Assembly: GCF_030253575.1 (NCBI RefSeq)
Contig: NC_080559.1
Coordinates: 31,088,501 to 31,152,500, forward strand
Source of the DNA: Rhododendron vialii
Taxonomy: Eukaryota; Streptophyta; Magnoliopsida; Ericales; Ericaceae
Length of the DNA: 64,000 nucleotides
Direction of reading: 5' to 3'
This document shows positions 34,601 to 59,955 of the stretch, piece after piece (the stretch's first letter is position 1; every line of letters starts with the position of its first letter). The notes under the pieces were generated by a model. It made no database searches. It had not been told where the DNA came from and worked only from the letters and a program-made list of their open reading frames with translations. A program made the position numbers and the translations under genes.

Positions 34601-35912
34601 CTTGCCATGGGGGGATGGTCACTTTAGATACTCAAGCTGATCCTTTACATTGACCAGATTATTATAAAAATCAATGTTTTTAATTTTCCGGTGACCAGGT
34701 TATTCCTCTTTTTGTAGTTGACTCCATATTATCATCCTTTGAAATGAAAACAGTTTTCCTTTAGCAAATATTCACTTTTGATTCCAGAAATCAAATGCTT
34801 CACTTTTTTTGGTATAACTGTGCTATCAAGAGTGTAAATACATGCAACTTGGTTCTAAGTGGCAATTAATTTTTGCATGGTTTATGGTGTGCCAGATGAT
34901 TTCTTAATTGTTACTCTCCAGTTTTTTCATCTAGGGACTACCAATGGGCAGTCCTACTTTTCTATTTCCACAAAACAGCAATTGTGTTTTCCTCTTAAAT
35001 TGTTCCAAATGCTTCCACTATTAGTTGGAGTTATATTGGCTTAACTAATTGAAGTTAAGGATTGCCGAATGTCATTTTTTAAGTAGTCACTAGGTTCGAT
35101 GAGGTTTATGCTATGTTTGTGGGGGTGAGGAAAGTAGGCTGGGGGAAGGGAAAGAAAAGAAAGGGAAAGGAAAGGAAAGGAGGAGCGTAGGTTTTAAACC
35201 TTTACGAAGTAAGGTTTGCTGTGAAAATTGCAGGTTTAAAAGGATGTGCCTTGTGAAAAACAACTAGCAGTCTCTCTCTCTCTACCCAATCTTACACACT
35301 TTAACTCTTTAAGGCAGTTGTGTTTTGGTGTTTCCTGGGGGGGGGGGGGGGGGGGGGGGGGGGTGTGGAAAAGTGATGTTCCCTCTCCCTCCTTCCAACG
35401 AAACAGAGGAAGCCTTACGTATACTTCCCCTCTTCTCCCCCCTCTCTTTGCACACCATTGGACAATCTGTTAGGTTATTTGCTTTACTTCCTAATAACTG
35501 GAGATTTATAGCCTCTTTTGTTGATAAACTATTCTTGGAATTTTCTCTAATCTGCTTATTTTACAACTTATGCTCGTGGAAGTAATATACTATCCCGCGT
35601 GGGTTTATACACGCCTTTTAACCTGTGAGACGAAAGAAGATTACGAGTGGAGCCCTTGGACCATGGAAAGCTTTATTCACCCGACAGAACATAACTGTTT
35701 CTCATCTTTTTTAATTGACTTCTGCACAGGGTTCTTGTCCGGCTTGCAAGAAGCAGTTTGCAGGTTACAAGAACCAAATAGTTCGCTGCACAAGCTGTGG
35801 AAATATTGTGTGGCAGCCACAAGGGAACTTCTTCTCCGGTGGCCGCAAAGGTGCTACTCCCTCGTCCAAGTCTGATCCTGAAATAATCGACGTTGAGTTT
35901 GAAGAGAAATGA
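31635..35912 (+). CDS. Predicted plastid membrane protein with a C-terminal CxxC...CxxC zinc ribbon, 4 exons
   Basis: Exons 31635-32015, 33744-33797, 34257-34382, 35730-35912; all junctions are phase 0, giving 247 aa. I chose MATTLPWHPLLCPKP because it starts a Ser/Arg/Pro-rich, acid-poor leader like a chloroplast transit peptide. An in-frame Met at 31518 would add 39 residues. The mature part begins with a basic helical region (SDFDSFAKRMATGEVWRDVL...ERIDRRFSVSRRL), then exon 3 encodes two hydrophobic helices (LFFLWFALSGWMFRFLIFG, WILPLAGPLLIGTVANNF). The tail has C190-P-A-C193 and C207-T-S-C210, a small zinc ribbon like those of DnaJ/YgiT-type fingers, and ends acidic (DPEIIDVEFEEK). The function is unknown to me. 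Stromal exposure of the ribbon is inference. Confidence 0.8.
35337..35363. repeat. Poly-G tract in intron 3 of the zinc-ribbon gene
   Basis: A run of 27 G ahead of the exon at 35730. Frames across it (35246-35473, 35325-35585) are glycine-run artefacts. Another G run of about 18 is at 17348-17365 in the MEB-like gene. Confidence 0.85.
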
Positions 35913-36343
35913 ATATAGATGAGATCCCCAAGCTACAGTGAAATAATGTTCACCAAAGTCGATTCAACATCTCATAGAAAATACTGATGAGTCATAACTC
36001 GTTACATAATCTTTGTGGGAGTGTGTATTTGTTATCGTGTATCTGAAGTGCTTGTAGGTATTATTCGTTTTTTTTTTTTTTAATATCTTGTTGTTTTTTT
36101 GTTTTTGTTTTTAATATCTTGTAGAATTTGTATATCTTTACCAGCAAATTTAACAGAGAGAACATATAATACCGATTCCAATAGGAGTGAAAAATCTGGA
36201 TGGTTGAGACAACTGATTGCTTTTAAGCGATGAGGAGGACTGTAAAATCAGGATGATTGAAACAACTCAAAGGGCACATTTGATTGTCAAATTAAGCAAA
36301 ATAAGCTTGCTTGGTAGTCGGACTATTTTTAAGAACAGTAAGT

Positions 36344-36686
36344 CTGTTTACACAGAAAAATAGTGCGTAGATTGTGCATAGATTTTATTGTGGGGCCCAC
36401 CAAGAGTTCCAAGCCGTTCATTAAATGTTAAAAGGGTCTTTGCAAAATTTGCTCAATCTGATACTTATAGGTGCTTGATCGAATTATCTAACTTTTCATA
36501 ATTTGAAAATTTGAATAAAAAGTTAGATGATTAGATCAAACACTTATAGATATCGGATTGAGCTAATTTTTCTTAGAAACCTTTGAAAAAATGTTTTATA
36601 TTTAATGAACGATTTGAATCATTTGTGTGGGACCCATGGTGGGTCCCACAACAAAATTTGTGCACTATTATTTGTGTGGTTAGCAG
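36344..36686. mobile_element. Palindromic MITE, family member A
   Basis: The ends ctgtttacacag... and ...ggttagcag pair imperfectly. Inside, 'ttgtggggcccacca' and 'ttcattaaatgtt' on the left pair with 'tggtgggtcccacaa' and 'atatttaatgaac' on the right. The central stem 'taacttttcataatttgaaa' pairs with 'ttgaataaaaagttagat'. It shares its sequence with 36877-37242. Confidence 0.7.
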
Positions 36687-36876
36687 TGTTCTTTTAAGAA
36701 AGATTGGAAAAAATGGATTAAGGATGGTAATAGAGGGTGGTTCACGAGACAGTAGATGTGATTAAATGATGCTGAAATTAGTTACACTTTGCTTGATTTG
36801 GATAAGGAGGGAGATAACGGGGGGAGGCATTAGCTATTACTCCTCCCCTTGGTAGTAGTATTAGTAAACAGAAATT

Positions 36877-37242
36877 CTACACACACAGCAGATTTGTGCA
36901 CAGATTTTGTTGTGGGGCCCACCACGGGTCCCACACAAATCATCCGAGCCGTTCATTAAATGTAAAACATTTTTTAAAATGTCCCCATAAAAAATAACCT
37001 CAATCCAATACCTATAGGTGCTCGATCCAACCATATAACTTTTCATTATCCGAAAATCTGAATGAAAAGTTAAATGGTTGGATGAAGCACCTATTGGTAT
37101 CGGATTGAGCTTATTTTTTACGGGGACCCTTGAAAAAATGTTTTACATTTAATGAATGGCTCGGATGATTTGTGTGGGACCCGTGGTGGACCCCACAACC
37201 AAATCTGTGCACAATCTGTGCACAGATCTGCTGTGTATGTAG
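36877..37242. mobile_element. Palindromic MITE, family member B
   Basis: The ends ctacacacacagcag and ctgctgtgtatgtag are a near-perfect inverted repeat. The pairing runs over more than 150 bp per arm, including 'ttgtggggcccaccacgggt' against 'acccgtggtggaccccacaa'. Only a short central loop is unpaired. The transcript would form a long hairpin. Confidence 0.75.
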
Positions 37243-37280
37243 CAGGACTCATTAGTAAATCATCCGCATGACGCGCTAAA

Positions 37281-37559
37281 TGGTCAAATAGTCCACTTTT
37301 ATCCATCCAAGCCTGAATTTCATGCGCCCATAAAATGCCAAACTATGAAAAAGTAAAATGTATAGTCATATAGACCCCTCTCTAGTTTCATCTCTCTTCG
37401 TCAAAGATCAAAAGCTACGTGATCAAATAGTTCACTTTTGTTCATCCGAACCTGAATTTCATGCGCCCACAGACGCCAAACTATAAAAAAGATAAATAGA
37501 TAGTCACTTAGACCCCTCTCTAGTCCCACCTCTCTTCGCTCATGCCCAAAAGCTACGCT
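37281..37559. repeat. Tandem duplication, 139-bp unit, two copies
   Basis: Unit starts 'tggtcaaatagtccac' (37281) and 'tgatcaaatagttcac' (37420) share 'cctgaatttcatgcgccca', 'tagacccctctctagt' and 'aaaagctacg'. Identity is roughly 80% by eye. It lies 400-700 bp upstream of the XRN start. Confidence 0.8.
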
Positions 37560-37828
37560 GACGAGAGTATTAATATACTAACTATAGCACTATGCAAAAA
37601 TCAAAATAATATTTTCCCTAGAATTCTAACATAATAAAGGGAATTGCCTTTGGCACATCTGAAATTACTAAACACATTCCAAGAGGAAAGAGCGGTGAGT
37701 AATTTGGGAAGTGTAAAAATTATCGTCATAAAATTATTTTTTCACTTCCCTTTTAATTGGTATTTTAAAAAACTAAAAATAAGCTGACAATTTTGAAAGT
37801 TCGCAGTAACGAAAGATTGCAAGGCCAC

Positions 37829-37836
37829 TATAAATA
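37829..37836 (+). promoter_or_regulatory. TATA box of the XRN gene
   Basis: TATAAATA lies 153 bp before the ATG, so transcription would start near 37860. The leader then holds two aaaccctaa telo-box motifs (37895-37903 and 37918-37926) and a CT run (37944-37959). Telo boxes are typical of plant genes for the RNA and translation machinery. The leader has no upstream ATG. Confidence 0.6.
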
Positions 37837-37988
37837 CACCTGGAGGCGGCAAAACGGTGCCTCTTTCGCTCGAAAGGGGAGGCCGCCCCTTCCGAAACCC
37901 TAAACCCCTCACTGCTAAAACCCTAAGTCACACCCACTGAGCTCCTCTCTCTCTCTCTCAGAGCAGCAGAGTAGCCCACGACGGCAGA

Positions 37989-53890
<15,902 letters not shown>

Positions 53891-55795
53891 AAGAGTCAAA
53901 TCTCATCCTCCTCAGTTTACACTGGGGCCCCTCAATAGTGGCTCTCATGTTAGAGGAAGACTTGCAGATGCAATTCTGTCGACTGATAATGCTGTGAGCC
54001 ACAATAAATGTTGGTGATTTATAGTGATTGGATGGTTACCATTACCAACAGAGCAGAAAGAAGCAGAGCCAAGGTTATCGCGGCATCCCTGATAGGTCAA
54101 GAGATAAAAATCAAACAAATTAGATTTTGGTAAGTTATAGTTGCAGCACCTGCGAAGCTATGAGGCAAAGTGCTGTGAGCGTTGTGTTGTATTATGTAGT
54201 TGAAACCCGCAGAGGTTCGGTTGGTTCTCCCTCTGAATTTTGTTCTTAGTTCTTTTCTTTTTATTAGTAATATTTTCTTGTAGACGTGACATTACTGTGC
54301 ATTGCCGCAGTTTTGAGGTTATGAATATGCGATTTATTTTAAAATCTAATTGATTTGAGTATTTGACTTGTCAAGCAGTTTTTTTTTGACAAGGTACTTG
54401 TAACTGTTGTTTATATCCAAATGTGGTATATTTTGCCTCCTATATTCCTTAAAGTTACAGTTCTGCCCTGTAAATCGTAGGCTTACTTTTTCCACTCCTA
54501 AATCTTGAAAACATGGGTTATTATCCCCCAAACCTAACTGTGTCTGATTTCGCACCTCGTTTTGGTAAGTGAAGCCAAAGCAAGCAAGTGGGACGCCAAT
54601 GCAGTTGGCACAAGCTCCTTGCCATGAGGTGTGGGGTTCGAGTTCCACCCTCTTCCCCCCTCTTCTTGATACTAACTTCTAATTACCAACTCCTTACTGA
54701 TGTGTACAATGTTGGCAAAAAAAAAAGAAAGAACAAAAGATGAATATGGCAATGCAGCTACCATTCAAATTGAGAAGTTGCGTTTAGGGTTTTCCTTGGT
54801 ATCGGCAGAACTGGGTTTCTCACACCCAAATTGCGGAAGTCAGTTGGCTGCATTCCATGAGGAATGATCCCATATTGATTTATCATAGAAATGATTAATA
54901 AAAAAAGGTTTTTTCTTGTTTGTTTCCTGGCTCTATTGATCGACTTCGTGTGTCAGTTTTGCTCTGCGGTATGTGCTTTTGTCTAGATGAAACAAATTAG
55001 GTATTGTTTTGAAAAAGGAAGAAAAGTTACAATGCTCTACAATGTGCTTTTGTCTGGATGAAACAAATTAGGTATCCTTTTGAAAAAGTGAGAGAAGTTA
55101 CAATCCCCTCGAAATTGAATTTCATAATTTTTTTTCACGGGAATTTCATAACTTTGAGTCAAGCATTTCTACTAATTTTGTTTCATTATATCACCCAATG
55201 AGATAACTACGTGCGTTTTGTTGGTTGAATAGTAGTATAAAAGGCTCAATTAATCAAATATAAATATTTATTATTATCATGCCATGCGTTTTATGAAGTT
55301 ACAGTTTTGCCACTGTAGTCGTAAGCTGCACTTTGCCCTCCTAATCCTTGAAAACAGGTGCTATGCTCGCCAATAACCTAACCATGTCTGATTTTGAATC
55401 TCCTTTTTGTTTTTTGTTTTTTAAAATGGAACTTATATTGATAAAGCGAGATACAGATTGCGCGGCCTATAGACCCGAAAACAGTAAACCAAAAAACAAG
55501 AAAACAAAAGAATGTATCGAACAAAATGCAGCTACTTATCAAATTGAGAAATTGCGTTCAAGGTTTCCCATGGTTTTTGGCAACAACGAGTTTCTCTCTT
55601 AACCCCCAAATTCTAAAAAAGTCGTGTCTGCAGTTAACCCTTAAATCATCAAAAAGCGTAAGAATTAACGGACACTAGTCTTATTTAGAGCCTTTCTCGC
55701 GAAAAAAGTGACTTTGCATTAATATATAATGTAGATGATTGTAACAAACACTATAGCACAGTATATCTGCAGCTATGCTTCCACATCTAGCTCCC
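53891..55795. repeat. Downstream region of XRN with a diverged direct duplication and a SINE-like insert
   Basis: 54440-54850 and 55294-55640 align in the same order: 'aagttacagtt.tgcc', 'cctaa.tcttgaaaaca', 'cctaac..tgtctgattt', 'aatgcagctacc', 'caaattgaga' and 'agttgcgtt'. Copy 1 holds a SINE-like insert (about 54585-54728) and copy 2 holds a different insert (about 55395-55500). A ~70-bp tandem repeat ('gatgaaacaaattaggtat') lies at 54968-55105. The XRN 3' UTR probably occupies the first few hundred bases. No gene is seen. Confidence 0.6.
54585..54728 (+). mobile_element. tRNA-derived SINE-like insertion
   Basis: A-box-like 'agttggcacaagctc' (about 54603-54617) is followed by B-box-like 'ggggttcgagttcc' (about 54633-54646). 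The sequence then runs to an A-rich tail at 54716-54735. The diverged duplicate at 55294-55640 has no such insert at the matching place, which supports a discrete insertion. Confidence 0.55.
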
Positions 55796-56209
55796 TCAAC
55801 TCTCCTGACCTATCGACGGCCACGGATAGCAAAAAGACTTGTATGGCTTATGAGTCTCCAAGCAAGTGCCGTTGTCTCTCACAAACCAAGGGCAATGCCG
55901 GCTGCACATTCCTTGCCTGTACACATCAAAAGAGTTGTTTCCCCGTTTTGAAAACAGGTAGCAATAGAATCGAGTCGTCCCCCATATGTTTTTGCGGAAA
56001 TGCCACTCGATAAACTGTCCGTATGAGAGTACATGGACGCCCAGATCGCTGTCTGCAGATTTGCAATGGATGGTCAGAACCACACCGTTTGCCAGTTGAT
56101 TCGTGACCCTAACGTGCATTACTTGGAGACTATCGGGATCATCAGAAGCTTTGCCCAATGAAAAGAGTGACAGGAACACCAACACTGTGATTTGAATGGA
56201 TGAGCCCAT
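55796..56209 (-). CDS. Plant self-incompatibility S1 family (SPH) secreted protein
   Basis: Single exon, 137 aa. A signal peptide (MGSSIQITVLVFLSLFSLGKA) is followed by a mature protein of about 116 residues. S1-family marks are VRVTNQLANGVVLTIHCKSA, DLGVHVLSYGQFIEWHFRKN, TRFYCYL and WFVRDNGTC. It has six mature cysteines, four of which match the conserved positions. I start at 56209 because an upstream in-frame Met (56293) would place 28 polar residues before the signal peptide. S1 proteins include the poppy stigma determinant; most plant relatives have unknown roles in flowers, roots or seeds. Binding to any receptor here is inference. Confidence 0.9.
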   Translation of the reverse strand: MGSSIQITVLVFLSLFSLGKASDDPDSLQVMHVRVTNQLANGVVLTIHCKSADSDLGVHVLSYGQFIEWHFRKNIWGTTRFYCYLFSKRGNNSFDVYRQGMCSRHCPWFVRDNGTCLETHKPYKSFCYPWPSIGQES

Positions 56210-56271
56210 CACCTTTGTGAATGTGTTTATTAAGGTGGTGGTGGGAATGAGTTTGGTATCTGAGGTTTTAG

Positions 56272-56279
56272 TTTTATAG
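56272..56279 (-). promoter_or_regulatory. TATA box of the S1-family gene
   Basis: On the minus strand this reads CTATAAAA, 63-70 bases upstream of the ATG at 56209. This position is consistent with a short leader. Confidence 0.55.
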
Positions 56280-56415
56280 GGCAGTAATCTCATGTAAAAA
56301 AGCTAATATGAACTATGGTAAGAAATCTTACATGGATAATGGTAATAACTATGGTAATGATATTTACCAAAAAAAAAACTATGGTAATGATCTTCTTGTT
56401 TCAAGACATGAACTA

Positions 56416-56583
56416 GCGTATTAATTGATATTCTCGTTGCACAAATCTGATGCGAATTGGGGTAATCTTCCTGTTCCAACAAATCTAATGAAGAGATCTA
56501 ACTGGAAGATTGCGTATTAATTGATCTTCTCGTTGTACAAATCTGTTAAGAATTGGGGTAATCTTCCTGTTCCAACAAATCTG
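56416..56583. repeat. Tandem duplication, ~97-bp unit, upstream of the S1 gene
   Basis: 'gcgtattaattgat' plus 'ggggtaatcttcctgttcca' plus 'acaaatct' occurs at 56416 and again at 56513. A smaller 'ctatggtaatgat' repeat lies at 56350-56390. The 56210-57057 stretch otherwise shows no gene. Confidence 0.75.
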
Positions 56584-57057
56584 TGGTGCGTTATTAGACC
56601 GCAGAGGATAGCCCGCACAATTGCAACTGCTTAAAAGAGTTTTTAACGATCCATTTTGCTGACAGATGATTACTGGTAAGGAAAGTATCAAACCGGTAAG
56701 AATCTATTACAAACCTGGACCATTGATTGTCAAGACGAACGGTCGATATGTGCTTGCTTCCTGCAGTCCAAACCCAGACTGCGGAGAAGTTGGGTCCTTC
56801 TCAGTTTTATGTTAAAATTCTGCGTTGAGACGTCAAAGCATCAATGGTATCGAGTGCTGTGGCTGAAGCTACGCCATACTTGAGACATGAGGATGGCACA
56901 AGGGATTAACTCAAAACCTTATGAGATACATAGCTGGTTAGTTTTGGATAGAAAATGTGCAATTGTAACAAGAACGGCCAATAGTTATAGGATGGTATCC
57001 CCTCTGCATTTTGGAGGGGTAAAAAGTTCGACACGGTCCACAGGTTACATTCCCAGT

Positions 57058-58293
57058 TCATTTTCCCCATCTTGAGAGGATAAACAGGCCGACAATTGTC
57101 AAACACGATGTAGCCACTATGCTTACAACAAGAGCAAATGCATAGACAAGAGAAGGGAAGTTGAAATTCTTCTGGATCCTTCTTAATCCTTTGTCAATAA
57201 CAGGTGCCAATGCAGCTGCACCCGCCACTCTGAACGGTCTCGTTACATTGTTACCGGTCCACATGAGGATGACAATCTGGGGTTGTCAACAAAAAGTTCG
57301 TTAAGGGAAACCAAAATACCAGAGAAAATAGAAGAATAGGAACGACCCCGGAGGAATCCATTGATTGGCAGTTCCTTCAGTTGCATATGCGGTAAGAGAT
57401 GCGTGGATGATAAAAGTTCAACTTAAATACACAAGACGGAGAAATAAAATAACGCTGGTGTCAATGTAATTGGATGACATTAAAGCTTGTTAAACGTCAT
57501 TTTGATATCAGAGTACTTGTTCGAGAACCAAACTCTTGAGGGCTGTGACTGTGGTTGTCATGGCTCCAAGCACTTGGCGCCAGGTCCTATTTCGCTTTAA
57601 TAAGTAATTCAACGAAGAGTCATTAGCATGTCAAGGAGTCAAGTAGATAGCACACTATATAGAAGTTATCAATGCCCAATGCCTTCGATTTTTTTTTCAC
57701 TTTGGAACCTCTAGAACTTCATTACGGTAGAAGCCAGTGCGTTGTTTCTTTTCTAAACTTCACAATTGAAACTCAGTCTCCTGGTCAAAAAAAACAAATA
57801 ATGTGGTGACCAACTTCACCGTTCACTAGCCGGAGCCCAACTGAATATGGGACAAAGACCCGTATGGACTAACACAGGAATGGTTGCATGCTTGTATGAG
57901 ACCTTTCTGACCCTAAAATTAACGAATGAAGAAAAGCAGCAGCAGAATGAAGCATTTCTCACCCCTAAAAGAGCTTGGAGATTGGCAGCAGGATTCTTGC
58001 CAGTACTTTTCTCATACCCAAGAAATGCAAGAACAAATAAAGAAGTGTAAGTCACACCATCAAACAAGCCATAAGCCAGAACAGCCGAGAGCCCGAGCTT
58101 CGCAAGTTTCGAACTCATTTCCGCTGAATTCTCCTGATAAAAGCCCAAAAAAAGTTTCAATTTCAAATGGGTTGCCTTGCCCCCAGTTGAGACAAGAAAA
58201 CAAAAATCAAATGGGTTACGCCAAATCTCTGTCAAGTAGTCATCTTTTACTTCACCGCATCATTATTCTTCAAGTTTAGATGCAGTCACTGTC

Positions 58294-58374
<81 letters not shown>

Positions 58375-58724
58375 CCAACCCTCCATTTCTGCCAGAATCC
58401 TTTGTTCTGCTGATCCTATCGGAGAAACAGGAAAAAAGAATCACGAAAGTATTAAAAACGAATCTGAGAGAGAGAGAGAGAGAGAGAGATGAGAGATGAC
58501 CTGTGATTCTTGATGTTGTTGGGGAAAGTCTTCTCCACCTGATGACGATGATGAAGCTCCTTGGCTAGCTGAGGAGCATCTTACACAAACAGCTGGCTTC
58601 GAATTGACCTTCACAAACTTCTTGTTGAAATGGTACCCATCTTGAATTAGTCGATAACTGAAGGTTGTGCTACAACTGGCTTCAACTAGGTTTGGAGGAG
58701 AATATGGAAGTGGTAAGACAGCGG

Positions 58725-58760
<36 letters not shown>

Positions 58761-58791
58761 GGCACAGGTGAGTGGAATGGTTAATCTTCAC
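57058..58791 (-). CDS. Predicted plastid multi-pass membrane protein resembling DUF1279/FAM210, 3 exons
   Basis: Exons 58791-58501, 58133-57963, 57276-57058; all junctions are phase 0, giving 226 aa. Exon 1 is Ser-rich and likely a transit peptide (SASQGASSSSSGGEDF). Exons 2-3 encode KLAKLGLSAVLAYGLFDGVT, YTSLFVLAFLGYEK, ANLQALLG then IVILMWTGNNVTRPFRVAGA, PVIDKGLRRIQK and a last helix (VYAFALVVSIVATSCLTIVG). The 'N.VTRP.R.A....P..D..L..I' block resembles DUF1279/FAM210 proteins. The only in-frame start is at 58791, so a CT/GA microsatellite encodes a (RE)n run at residues 13-21, where an unrepeated N-terminus might be expected. The exon 1 donor is GTCATC, a weak site. Function unknown. Confidence 0.78.
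58297..58372. repeat. (GA)n microsatellite in intron 1 of the plastid membrane-protein gene
   Basis: A pure dinucleotide run of about 76 bp. Shorter runs of the same type lie at 58468-58489 and, as CT, at 58725-58757 inside exon 1. The clustering of three runs within 460 bp in one gene is notable. Confidence 0.9.
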
Positions 58792-59955
58792 TTTAACCCG
58801 ACATAATTCGTGTGTGGATGAGCACGCTCGAAAGCGTATTTGAAATCTATTTCAAACTACTAAAATTTACAAGAGCGCGCACGCTTTGAAAGTCTATTTG
58901 AAACACATTCCAAACTATTTAAATTCGCGAAACGAGAATTGAGAGTGCAAGGCAAGTACAAAAATTGAGAACTTGAGAGGAGGATATTTCGAAGGATTAT
59001 GTGCTTAAACTTTAACCAGCCACAAAAGGACTGTTTCCTTGATATGTTGTTCCATATATTGCTAACTAATGATCACCTGTTTTTTTCTTCTTTTTTCTCG
59101 AAATTGATGATCACTTCATTTTTATGCTATCTATTCCAACCAAGGTTGCACAAAAAGAGTAGCCTTCTCTCTAATTTTTAAATGATGTTCTGTTCAGTTT
59201 ACCAACTATTGGACGTAGGGTTTAGGATCAATACCTCTACACTTGCCGGATGAAGGTTGGGTGCATCCCATCCTTCCCCAAATCCGTAGTAGTAGGAGCT
59301 TCGTGCACTTTGTAGCACCTTTTTTTTATTTTATTTACAGGAGGCCACAAGGTTTAAGAACCATATGCTCATAAACCAAGAACTGAAAGACTACAAACAC
59401 AGGCAACAAATCTTATATCCAGCATATGATCGATTCACTCTCAGCAGAAGTTTCAGCATGAGAAACAATCATGACACCATCTTAGAGTAAAAACTTCAAA
59501 TTCATTGCTGAACAGTTTCCTCTGTATATATGTATGACAACATGAACAATCCGAGAAACGATACGAAACCCTAGAAGATTAATCCCTCGGAATGCTTACC
59601 ATATAATGTAAATGGAAACAAAAATACAAACACGATCAACGGTATATAGCTGCAGCTCAGTTCCCTTCTACAAATGTTTCCCTTTGCCACTGTATTTTTC
59701 TTATAGAAAGTATGGAACTACCTTTATTCTTTTGCTGTGTATTTGGAAGTCAGATAACCAGGCACTCACCGATGAGCTAGTCCTATAATCTCAATTGTTG
59801 TAACAATTAGTTCCTGCCAAAAAATTGCTTACTCGAGACTTCATCAACAATTCCCAATGAGCAAGTCAACTCGATCTAACCCACTGATCCAGAATCACAA
59901 CAGCAAACAAACTCAATCCTTTATGCCAATGCACTTGAGCAACTTGGTCCAAAAA
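58792..59955. other. Intergenic stretch between the ALMT 3' end and the plastid membrane-protein gene
   Basis: The left side is the promoter of the 58791 gene (minus strand). The right side should hold the ALMT 3' UTR. 'gaaagcgtatttgaaatcta' and 'gaaagtctatttgaaacaca' form a short direct repeat at 58831 and 58888. I see no further gene. Confidence 0.5.
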
